Source of the DNA: Bemisia tabaci
Lineage: Eukaryota > Arthropoda > Insecta > Hemiptera > Aleyrodidae
Assembly: GCF_918797505.1 (NCBI RefSeq)
Contig: NC_092793.1
Span: forward strand, 70,799,660 to 70,863,659
Reading direction: 5' to 3'
DNA: 64,000 nt
In this document: positions 55,110-64,000 of the stretch, in pieces
Position numbering within the stretch: position 1 is the stretch's first letter
Layout of the letters: each line of letters opens with the position of its first letter
Notes under the pieces: model-generated
Databases searched by the model: none
Seen by the model: only the letters and a program-made list of their open reading frames with translations
What the model was told of the DNA's origin: nothing
Translations under genes and position numbers: made by a program

Positions 55110-55330
55110 GACTGTCATGACGTTAAAGTAACATCTTCCCGTTTGGTAAAAAGCTCTTATTTGTGTGTGTCCCAAGTGAGCGTGTCATTTCACGACGGTG
55201 CCATTATTTGACCACGTAAGAGCTCGAGTTGCCTACACTAATCTTGAAAGTGAACTGTCATGCCATACATGTAATCTTTTCCCGTTTCGTAGAAAGGTAT
55301 TATTGAATTCCCGAATATCATTTTACCGCT
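55110..55330. repeat. Tandem repeat, 145-bp unit, locus 2
   Basis: CTGTCATGACGTTAAAG with TTCCCGTTTGGTAAAAAGC (from 55111) and CTGTCATGCCATACATG with TTCCCGTTTCGTAGAAAGG (from 55256) are about 145 bp apart. The middle landmark GTGCCATTATTTGACCACGT matches locus 1 at 45063-45365. Confidence 0.7.
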
Positions 55331-56785
55331 AGCCCTTCACACTGCTTTGATAGTAGTCAGTGCAAAATTTCTAATATACTTAATCATTTAAATCTGTAGG
55401 TCCTTCATTTGCATTACAATGTTCGACGATCATTTTGAGTATGAGAAAGTGACAAATAAACTGATTGTGATGTTCGTAAGCGAGTTGGTATTCAGCCGCG
55501 AGGCCTTAGATGACAAAAGAAAAATATTGAAAGAAACACTGTTTTTTAAGCGCAAACGTGCCTGAGCTGATAAAATAATTTTGGTTTTTTGTAACCAAAT
55601 AATTTCTCCTCGTCGAAGGGCGAGCTCTAAACTTGGTGTCTCTATCCGTCACGTATTTCCGGTTTTTGCAGAAAGCAATTACTGAATCCGGCTAAATCAG
55701 TTGCATAGTTTACTTGTACTTATAAACTAAATTCTGGTCTTAAATTTTTCTGATTTATTCAATCAACCTTCAACATTAATTCAGATTCTCTGTTTTCGTG
55801 CTTTTAACCTTTTCACTAGAATAAATTGTATAAAGAGACAGAGAATTTATATTTTTGCTTAATGTCCACACAGTGTTTTAGTATTATTGGTATCAATTGA
55901 ATATTAGGACTCAAAATGTGATCAAGATAAAATGTGAGATTATCTTTGAATGACAAAGGACTTTAAAAAAGGCACTTCGTCAACACAACAATACCAAAGA
56001 ATGCTCCTGCATGAAGAAATAAAACTATTATCCTGGCTGCAGTGCAAGTGGCCCAACGCACTATTGAAGGCAAAAACTACCTTCGTCTTGATTCTAATTT
56101 TAACTTCGATGATAGCTGACTCCATGCAGAGGTTTCTGTTAGTATGCCACAACGGATAAAAAGTGAACTGATCGTAGAGAATATTTTTATCTTTGGACAT
56201 GCTTTGACTAACTCTTAGTTATTATTGCTTGACCCTCTTAGAATTATAATCGGCTCTAGCTTATATTATTAACTCAAAGTTTAGGATAGTTATTTAAAGT
56301 TTAGTTTTTTTACTGATATAATTGTAGTTTTCCTGAGAAGGTTAGTTTAGTAATACAATTTTTACGTTAAATGAAACTTTGAAAGGGATAAAATAACGCA
56401 AAAAGTAAGTTATAAGAAATTGGTTTTTAAAGCATACGAGATACTGAGTTATTTGAAATTTTAAAGCTGAAATTTACTCTCACATACATTCAAAGGCAGC
56501 AGTTGAAACAGCTTCTGAATTCTCTTTTACATTTTATGGGAAGTCTACGATACCAAAATTCTCGCTTTCAATTACCGCCTTTTTGCTCGAAGCAGATTCA
56601 TGACGGTAACTTTTTCTCGCCATTTAACTGAATTAAGTGGTTCGTCATAGTCTATTTTTTATACATATGTGTTACGGTGAAGGGTCCCACTCCGAGTACA
56701 TCAGAAATGTGATGAGGCAGACTACGAGGAGCCTGAAGATTATGGGTTTTATTTATTCTGGGCAAATCTTCAAGAATAAAAAGCA
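55331..56785. other. Unassigned stretch
   Basis: AT-rich. A 69-codon plus-strand frame at 55950 and its 86-codon antisense frame are mutually exclusive and unrecognised. No repeat seen. Confidence 0.4.
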
Positions 56786-57000
56786 TGGTTTGAGTGACGG
56801 TAATATTCGTATGGTAATCAACAACGGACTTTATGGTTGCAAAGACCCTAATTTTAATAGCATTCAGCAAAAGTATGGTAAATGCTACCAGATGTCTGGT
56901 TAACTTTACCTTAAATGATCACTGTGTCCAAAATCAAGTTGAGTATAATTCTACAATTTCTCATACTTCTGGTAAAAACTGTCACACTTTTTTTTCAGTG
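56786..57000. mobile_element. T4-type element, partial copy 3
   Basis: From TGGTTTGAGTGACGG to TTTTTTTTCAGTG it matches the right part of 25222-25706, including CCAGATGTCTGGTT and GATCACTGTGTC. The right end is followed by TTCCA in both copies. The left end was not found. Confidence 0.6.
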
Positions 57001-59163
57001 TTCCACAGTGATTATATTTTTTTTCATTTCTATCTTTCTTTAACAAAAAAAAAAAAAAAAACCCGGACGAATCGTGAGCTATCAAGCGTTCAAATTATCG
57101 ATATATGTTTTACGTTTTATGACTGAAGGTGAATCAAATTTCAATCTTATTTTATATGTTTTAAAATCTCAACCTCAACTAATCTCTCTCTCAATAACAA
57201 CATAACCAAAGAGGCATAAGTAAGCTCTGAATTGATGATGTCATCAAACCACATACAATTTGAATTCGCGATTGGCGAAATCATGGTAGCTCTGAAATTC
57301 ATCCAAAATTCCTTGGTTGATTTGTGATGTGCCAAAAGTGAAGCTTTTCTCATATCGTACGTATGACGTATGTACTGAGATTAGCTCTCCTTTTACCTGC
57401 CACCGCGAAGCTCATTGTATTTGTGCCCGTTGAACCAAAATGACTGAAAAACCATCTAAGGAATCGATCAGCAAGAGTGTTTGTTTTCAGAAACTATCTT
57501 TTGCCGAAAGGTAAGAAAAGTAATAAATTAAAGGAGCTTAATTACAGAGGTTTTTTCAAATTTTTAAAAATGCATGTTATCTAAATAACAATCAGTGTAG
57601 CCTTCTCGGATAGAAAAATGAAAAAAAAAAATTTGGTCTCTTAAGCCACCCCCGAAAGAAAAGACGAGACTTTGTTACACACGCTGTTTATCATCTCCGT
57701 GCCGACAGAAATTGTAATAAAGAATTAATAAACCTAATAAATTACTCCTGGAATAATAGCCATATTCTTCGTGTGTATCTGACATCAGAATTCTGTGAAG
57801 GTCAGACTCTGACCCAGGGCTGTAAAATTTTGTTTGTAATAATATTATTTTCCTTTCGACTTCAACACTTATTTTTGAATTAAACGGCGAAGTGACAGGA
57901 TGTACAGATAATTCAGAACTCGGGTTAAACACACGAAGATTGTTTGTGGGATCGCGATGAACTTCTCTGTCCCCTCTCTCCACAATTTGTAGATGTAATT
58001 CATATCTTCATCAAGCGTTTTTACCACAGAGGTCACCAACGAGTGGTGAATCTCAAGAGATAAAATAAGGACCGAGGTATCCTTCAACTTGATAATTGAA
58101 ACAAAAACACGGAGGGGCGTGGCTGCCTTCATTTCTCAAAAAAAGTTCATAAAAACCATGAGACATTTCGCGATCAAACGTGAAACAGTCTCAAATTCGA
58201 GCGAGAAACTTAAATAAATTTGGGTTCCCAAAAAAAAAAAAACAACAAATAAAATAAAATAGAAAATTAAAAAAATTGAATTAATTAGGAGCCCCGCCAG
58301 TCCTAAGAGGGGTGAAAGACCTTATATTTGCAGGGCGTTCATGCATGCCTCTCGTTACTTTCATAGGGCAGAAAACTTTTATGGTACTTTTAACAATCAT
58401 TCAGACTTCAAAAATATCCCACTGTGGGCTCAATGCTATACCAAGAAGGGGCTTGTGCTTGCAAGCCATTTTCGTTTTATTTCGTAATGACAGCACTACT
58501 TTCATACTCCAAGTAAAAGATATAGTGTCACATAATTAATTCACGCATAACCATTATAATATATGATTATTTTTCTTTTTTTAAACTTTTGATGACATTA
58601 AATGAACTAAATCACTTTTTATAGAACAATAAAAATTTCGCGATTTTCAATTCACGTAGTGGTAAGTTCCACAGCATTTTCTTTGTTTGCGTTTAAAATT
58701 TGTGGGTGGTCTAACGGTACTTGTAATTTCGTTGGAATCTACAAGTCGGTTTTATGCGCCTTCAATTTTTAAAAACGCAATTGTGACTTCACATAACCTC
58801 AATGGAGAATATTCGTCATTTGAAGGAGGACATCAACATTAGTTGAAGCATTTAGCTTGCAATATAAGGTATTGCAAGCTTTTACATGAAGTGAAAAATG
58901 TGATTAGCACTTTGATACAATTTGGAAAAATTTACCAGAGAAAAAAATGGCGTGGAATCACACCTATTACGATTAATAATCTGAATTTTAACACGCCGCT
59001 GTAATCATTTGCAATGCATGTCCAATGTAGACAAAATGAAAAATCATTAAATTACATTTGCTTGAAAACTTATTTCGTTCAACATATTCATAATAACGTG
59101 AAGTGTAATATGCCACCTATACAGCAACATGTCTATTTATTAATGATGTGGAGGCATTTTAGC
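57001..59163. other. AT-rich unassigned stretch
   Basis: A-runs at about 57045-57060 and 58228-58240. Frames of up to 102 codons are unrecognised. No repeat pair was found in about 2.2 kb. Confidence 0.45.
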
Positions 59164-60112
59164 CCTGGTAAAAGTTGGCAGTAGAATCTGTGTTCCAAAA
59201 TACCATAGACCTACAGCCGGCTGTAAGATTTCCAATAGCTTCTATAGCCGGCTACACAATTTCTTATAGCCTTTTATAGCCGATGGCGATTAAGCAACAG
59301 CCAGGCGATAAAGTGTATGCTAAACGTTACTAATTACGGATGCCAGGACTTGGTGAGTTTTTGGACTACTGCTCTCCTTTTGGGCCGTAGTATCTTGATT
59401 TATTTTGCGAGGAAAGCTCCGTACTTTTGATGGATGCCTACAATTCCTAATATATTAGAGCGCCTTCAGTTTCGTATGATACTGTGCAATACCTCTGGTG
59501 TGAAATAGTTGCTTCAAGTGCCGTGGCACGCTGCGGTGCGGCAGGCGGGCAGCCAGCGCGAAACGCGCATAGGCGCCTACAAACCTAACTGGGATACTTC
59601 ACGCGTTGCGCACTGCGTGAAGTATCCCTGTTGGGTTTGTAGGCGCCAGTGCGTCGCCGCTCCGCTTTGTGTTAGGCTCTAATATTTAATCTGGCGGAGT
59701 CAGCGTTATTCAACTCATGATTTGAAATGTTTGCACATCCTGTATGGATTATTCTCATTTTAATTGATGAAAAAAATATGTATTAAAGGAAAATATAATG
59801 TGTGTTTTGTAAATATTAGGGTGGTTCCGTATAAAACTTAACGATTTCCAAAGCACACGAATTTCTACACAATTTCTTATAGCCTTTTATAATCGATGGC
59901 GAAAAAGCAACAGCCAGGCGATAAAATGTAAAGCCCGGCGATAGGAACTATAGCCCGGCTGCATAATTTTTTATCGCTTCATATAGCCCGGCCGTATGAT
60001 TTTCCTCGCATTCTACAGCCAGCTATATGATTTTCTGTAGCCTTCTTTAACCGGCTATAAGAATTCCTATGGCATTTTGAAACGCAGCTCTTATCGCCAA
60101 TTTTCACCAAGG
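59164..60112. mobile_element. Foldback element with ATAGCCGGCTATA motif arrays
   Basis: The ends CCTGGTAAAAGTTGGC, TGTGTTCCAAAATACCATAG pair with the inverse CTATGGCATTTTGAAACGC, GCCAATTTTCACCAAGG. Both arms carry multiple AGCC(G/C)GGCTATA-type words. A 60-bp block (ACACAATTTCTTATAGCC to ACAGCCAGGCGATAAA) occurs twice in direct orientation, at 59252 and 59869. The region between has its own hairpin. No clear target duplication. Confidence 0.7.
59570..59656. repeat. GC-rich hairpin, 35-bp arms
   Basis: GGCGCCTACAAACC, CTGGGATACTTCACGC and the inverse GCGTGAAGTATCCCTG, GGTTTGTAGGCGCC. The words resemble the 70-bp units at 27815-27946. Confidence 0.8.
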
Positions 60113-60413
60113 AGACACATTTTCTCCATCAGAATAAGCTTGGTTCAAGGGATAAAGAAGATTCTTACAAATTTGTCTCGTTCTATATGTATTAATACTC
60201 AATGGAGCTACTTTCATAATTCCCCTTCTTCAAAAATCTTTAAAATTGTTTTCATCGCCCATCAACTTGATGAGTAAATCGTGCACGCGAGGATCACAAC
60301 AAGGTGCACGCAAAAACTAGAGGCACCTTCACGTCATATAGACATCGAATTTGGTCGACAGTATCGTGCAATTTCATTGGGACCGAATAATTACAACGCC
60401 GAATCAAACACCA
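60113..60413. other. Unassigned stretch
   Basis: No repeat or credible gene. Confidence 0.4.
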
Positions 60414-60672
60414 TATCGACGACGAGACTCCCAAACCACGTATCTCGGTTTGCGACATTGTTGACTTCCTGTCATTCTTAATTTTTAAAAGGAAAACCAC
60501 GCAATGTCAAAACTTTTAGGATTTGTCTTCTGCTCCGTGCGAAGAAAATTCTGTGAAAACTAAAAAAAAAATCTTAATTTGTTCACCTTTAAAAAATTAA
60601 AAGAGGATCGGAGATTTTTAAACATCGCAAACGAAATACGAGAATCGTGGTTTGGGAATTTCACCGTCGGTA
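60414..60672. mobile_element. T1 family foldback MITE, copy 4 (259 bp)
   Basis: The left arm TATCGACGACGAGACTCCC, then ACCACGTATCTCGGTTTGCG. The right arm is the inverse with ATACGAGAATCGTGG and CACCGTCGGTA. TA follows the right end; the left flank is CA. CTGTGAAAACT and GATCGGAGATTTTTAAACATC are shared with 10105-10357. Confidence 0.75.
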
Positions 60673-60674
60673 TA

Positions 60675-61025
60675 AGAGACAAACGCACACAATGCTTCGC
60701 AACGCTGAGTCATTTTAGTGCAATTTATTGCTCACTTCCTACTACTCAGCCCACTTACGCGAAGGGCTATCCGTCCCCTAAAATTCTCGTCAAATTCGGA
60801 AGACGTCGCATATTCTCGAGTGATCGTGCAAGCTTTCGTCTCTTTGAGGCTAAAATCCTAATTTTTCCGGTTTCGATTCTGCCATGGCTCAGAAACCACG
60901 TAAATAACGCTTTAATCGTCCTATTAAATCGTAATTGACGTCACAAATTTTATCAGCTACTCGCTAAAACATACCTCTGCCTCCACTCTCGTCATCTTCG
61001 CATACTTCATTCTTGCCATCGCGAT
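60675..61025. other. Unassigned stretch
   Basis: A 119-codon plus-strand frame (60579-60938) starts inside the T1 element and is unsupported. Confidence 0.35.
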
Positions 61026-61029
61026 ACTT

Positions 61030-61152
61030 CATCGCTCCCCTGACGCGGGGGCGTATTTCAATTTCGACGTGAGTCCTGTTTTCCATATAAATCCATGCTC
61101 TCTGGGGCTCATGGGCAAATCAAGATACGTCCTATCGTCAGAAGAACGACGA
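61030..61152. mobile_element. S122 family foldback MITE, copy 4 (123 bp)
   Basis: The ends are CATCGCTCCCCTGACG and the inverse CGTCAGAAGAACGACG. ACTT lies on both sides (61026-61029 and 61153-61156). Inner words match 49213-49334. Confidence 0.75.
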
Positions 61153-61414
61153 CTTGAGATGATCGTTGCTCCTCTTTCCTAGTGCGTGTGACTGATGATG
61201 AATTAAAGATCATCTGCAAGTATTGTCGGATAATTTTCCCGATAGGTTTTGTATACTTTGTGTGTTTTTCTGTAGTATTCTACCTATGATGCATAAAGTG
61301 TGCTTTAATTCGATGTAGGAAACGAAAAATGTATGATTCTATTATGGTGCTCTTTCAGCCCTTTGGAGAGCAATTCGTCAAACAGCCAATAGATCATTTC
61401 TGGATTTTGGGATC

Positions 61415-61722
61415 GAAATAATCGACGATTATTGAAATAATCATCAATATTTCAATAATCGGCGATTCTTTCGATAATCATCAATATTTCGATAATCGTC
61501 GATTATTTCGATAATCATCAAATTTTGATAATCGACGATTATTTCAATAATCGTCGATTATTCCGATCATCGTCGATTATTTCCATAATCATCAATAATT
61601 CGATAATCGTCGATTATTTCGATAATCATCAATATTTCGATATTCCGATAATCGTCAATATTTCGACAATCGTTGATACTTTGATTATCGTCGATATTTC
61701 GATAATCGTCGATACTCATGCA
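61415..61722. repeat. Minisatellite of GATAATCGTCGATTATTTC-like units
   Basis: About 15-17 imperfect units of 17-20 bp (TTTCGATAATCGTCGATT, TTTCGATAATCATCAATA). ATCGTCGAT and CGATAATCG make the array rich in short palindromes. It explains the Ile/Asp/Ser/Asn-rich frame at 61525-61857. Confidence 0.9.
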
Positions 61723-62379
61723 TCGATCGATTCGATCGGTTCCGCTGTAAATCGTTTCAAAGGCCTACGAGAGGGACATCTTACCAGACTCCAACGCACT
61801 TTCTTTGATCATTTTTTTCGGATCAAACATGCAACATTGCAACAAAGAGATCCTTAATCTGGTTTTGCGACCGATCAAAATCAGTGCAGAGGCGCTAAGA
61901 ATAAGACGTGCACAAAATTGTCTGAGGACCTTGACAAACTCTTGGCTCGAATCGATTCTTTTCCAGAAGCATCGAATACGAAAATATGACTTTTACAATG
62001 CCTGCGCGTTGAACTGTTTATCGCAACTGATCGAATCGTCTCATATTTCTGGATGAAAATTGGAGATAAAAAGAAGCGCAAGATAGTTGCCGGAGTCGGA
62101 AATAGGGAAAATATCACGATTCGGAAATTAATGAAAATTTGATGCTCTTATCGGCGCTACGAGCAGGTGTGACGGAAACCCTCGGCGTGTTTGTAAACAA
62201 TGGCGGAATCGGAGTGAGTTTCAAGCCGGAAACAAGAGGAAGCGCGAGTGCACGAGTGAGGGCACGCGCGCGTTCGGGCTGATTCAGCGAGCACCTTGTA
62301 CTTGACTAGTGCACCCAAGAAACGCATCCATCAGCATCGACCCGGGTGCGGCGCGACACCCGTCGCCGGTCAAGCAGCT
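61723..62379 (+). other. Unassigned stretch with CpG-rich end and possible tiny first exon
   Basis: The segment at about 62140-62370 is CpG-rich. ATG at 62200 lies in a good start context (AAACAATGGCG) and reads ATGGCGGAATCGGA, followed at once by GTGAGT (62214-62219), a strong 5' splice motif. No partner exon was found. The frame at 61805-62056 is unrecognised. Confidence 0.2.
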
Positions 62380-62383
62380 AATA

Positions 62384-62636
62384 TTGCCGTGATATGGAAA
62401 AATGCCATATGAAATTTCAGGCGTTGCAAAATTTCCTTTCATAAAACGCGAATTTCCTGGTAAACTTAAGACTATTTTTCTCTCAATTTTTCAGATAATA
62501 TTGTTCGCAATTTCACCTAAAGATTCTGAAAATTTAAAGGAAAAATATTCACAACTTTCCTCAAAAATAATAATTTCATCGAAATAAATTTGGCAACTCT
62601 CGAATGTTCGCACGACGTTCTTCCTTAGCACGACAG
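62384..62636. mobile_element. C1 family MITE, copy 4 (253 bp)
   Basis: The left end is diverged (TTGCCGTGATATGGAAAAAT); the right end inverse is CTGTCGTGCTAAGGAAGAAC. AATA lies on both sides (62380-62383 and 62637-62640). The left end has drifted toward the C2 sequence. Confidence 0.82.
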
Positions 62637-62855
62637 AATATGAACTCGAAGGTTGGACTCAGCTTCTCCAACAAATATTGCCTCGAGTCTTTTACTGCAC
62701 AGCCCACGTTACTGAGGAGAGCATTAATGCCAACAATTTCAAAATCGAATTTTCTTTCAAAGTCGAATATCTCGTGTCAAGAGCACCTCATTCCCGACTT
62801 AAATGCAGCTTTACGCCCTCTTAAGGGGGACCTCGTGTAATTCCCCCATAAGTAG

Positions 62856-63289
62856 GTCAAAATGGGTTAGTTGCGCTGGTCATAAAATAGTGTTCTTTTG
62901 ATGCTTCATTCTTGTACGTCAGCCAAAAATAATCCGTCCAAATCGCAACTTTTTACGTTCAAAATTAACCGAGACATGACGCTTTGAAAAATTCTGATTA
63001 TGACGTCATCCACCGTAGTGGCACCCATGGTTTCTTTCACCTTGCTTTCATCCGAGTTTCGCAGTAAGTAACCAGTGCAAATTTGTGTCTCCCTGACTGA
63101 TGCAAGCAAAGTGGAAGAAACCAAGGGAGTCGGTACCACGGAGTATGACGTCAAAAACCCTACTTTTCGAGGGGCGATAACTCGGTTAATATTGAACGTT
63201 GAAAGTTGCGATTTAGACAGATCTCATTATTTTTAGCCAATCTACAAGAATCAAGCATAAAAATACCAGCACAACTGACCCATTTGAAC
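62856..63289. mobile_element. Foldback element, 434 bp, palindromic almost throughout
   Basis: GTCAAAATGGGTTAGTTG, GATGCTTCATTCTTGTA, CCAAAAATAAT and AAATCGCAACTTT pair with the inverse to CAACTGACCCATTTGAAC. The centre also pairs: TGACGTCATCCACCG, GTTTCTTTCACCTTGC with GCAAAGTGGAAGAAAC, CGGAGTATGACGTCA. About 80-85 percent pairing. No target duplication seen. Confidence 0.7.
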
Positions 63290-63547
63290 AATTATACATT
63301 TCATACGTATATTTAATATTTCTAATTTGTTTTACAAATTTTGAAGACAGGATCATCTTTCCCCGACAAACCGATGAGAAATTATGTTATTTTAAAGTTA
63401 TTGATTTTGACCCCCCCTTTTTTTTCTGGGGGTTGAGCAAAAAATAAGACCAGTTTTGAGTGTCTGGGAGGACCCTTATTTATCCTTGAGAAAATTGTAG
63501 GATTCCGTATTTAGGGTAATTCAACCGAAAAGTAGTAAGGTCCTTCA
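63290..63547. other. Unassigned stretch
   Basis: A C-then-T run at 63411-63426. No gene or repeat. Confidence 0.4.
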
Positions 63548-63735
63548 CCCGACTATCTCTTCTAGGGGTGTTTGGTGCCGTTATGTAAGAGCTTTAAACG
63601 TATAGATCTACAGGCTACGAATTTTAATAGCTACTCCAACCCTTAGATTCCTAAGCCAGGTCAAATTGACCCGATTATCCTTTCTAAGGGAGTTGATGCC
63701 GGTGCATGCAAGCTTTAGATACATATCTACCAATG
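63548..63735. repeat. Tandem duplication, 122-bp period
   Basis: CCCGACTATCTCTTCTAGGG (63548) and CCCGATTATCCTTTCTAAGG (63670) start segments that continue GGTGCCG or GATGCCG, AAGAGCTTTAAACGTAT or AAGCTTTAGATACAT, and TCTAC. About one and a half units, roughly 75 percent identical. Confidence 0.6.
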
Positions 63736-64000
63736 TACATCCTAAAATAAGAATCAGACGTAAAATTGAAAGAACTAAGAAAAAAATCGAGTGTCAACGT
63801 CCGAAGATAGGAGAGACATACTCGGGCCTGGATTTCTAACTTTTCTCCGGAATCTGAGCAACACCTCATTGGCAGCATGAGCGCAGCATTTCAAATTCAA
63901 GCTTCACGCCATCGCGCCTTCAACTTTGAAACTGCAACACGGACATCCATCAAGCACGAATAGTTGTATCTCCGCGCCGTCATCAACGCGCGTCCTTTCC
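63736..64000. other. Unassigned end of window
   Basis: No feature seen. A 64-codon minus-strand frame is unrecognised. Confidence 0.4.

Noticed and set aside
61525..61857. 110-codon Ile/Asp/Ser-rich frame
   Set aside because: It is a translation of the GATAATCG minisatellite.

Overview
Eukaryotic, AT-rich, repeat-dense DNA with no convincing gene. No open frame exceeds about 176 codons, none of the frames reads as a protein family I recognise, and I found no transposase, integrase or reverse-transcriptase motif, no tRNA or rRNA, and nothing bacterial or viral. The abundance of short foldback elements with intact target duplications, tandem repeats and poly-G/poly-C tracts suggests an insect intergenic or large-intron region. 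Several motifs remind me of whitefly (hemipteran) repeats, but that is an unverified impression from memory.

The window is best read as a set of non-autonomous DNA transposons (MITEs), most of them nearly palindromic, plus tandem repeats. Families seen here more than once: H1 (hAT-like, 8-bp target duplication; 4 copies), H2 (hAT-like, 8-bp; 6 copies), C1 (253 bp, ends CTGCCGTGCTAAGG, 4-bp duplication; 4 copies), C2 (about 568 bp, ends CTGCCGTGATAGCG, 4-bp duplication; 2 copies), S122 (about 122 bp, ends CGTCG, 4-bp duplication; 4 copies), N1 (ends with GAACGTAACTCC; 3 copies), T1 (259 bp, TATCGACGG ends, probable TA target; 4 copies), and T2, T3 and T4 (ends CACGGA, CACTGG or CACTGA followed by an A-run, TA target in the clearest copies). 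Single elements include one Mutator-like element with a 10-bp duplication (2205-2638) and a GC-rich element with CAGGCCCGC ends (19189-19898).

Layout: 1-7.2 kb, scattered MITEs in AT-rich DNA. 7.2-8.0 kb, a CpG-rich block that could be a promoter with a tiny first exon. 9.2-10.8 kb, a dense foldback cluster. 12.3-16 kb, large hairpins and H/T elements. 17.7-19.9 kb, a 304/305-bp tandem array cut by a transposon. 22.8-27.5 kb, the densest transposon cluster, with one element nested inside another. 28.7-39.7 kb, scattered MITEs. 39.9-41.2 kb, a 1.2-kb hairpin built from about 170-bp units. 41.2-44.3 kb, the longest stretch in which I see nothing. 45.1 and 55.1 kb, two loci of one 145-bp tandem repeat. 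49.9-52.5 kb, a 2.6-kb foldback-like element whose arms carry 130-bp tandem units. 54-63.7 kb, further hairpins, a GATAATCG-type minisatellite and small tandem duplications.

No genes can be seen working together here. The biology on view is transposon amplification, nesting and tandem-repeat growth, and several long hairpins that could give double-stranded RNA if transcribed. Superfamily assignments rest on target-duplication length and end sequence read by eye, so they are inferences.
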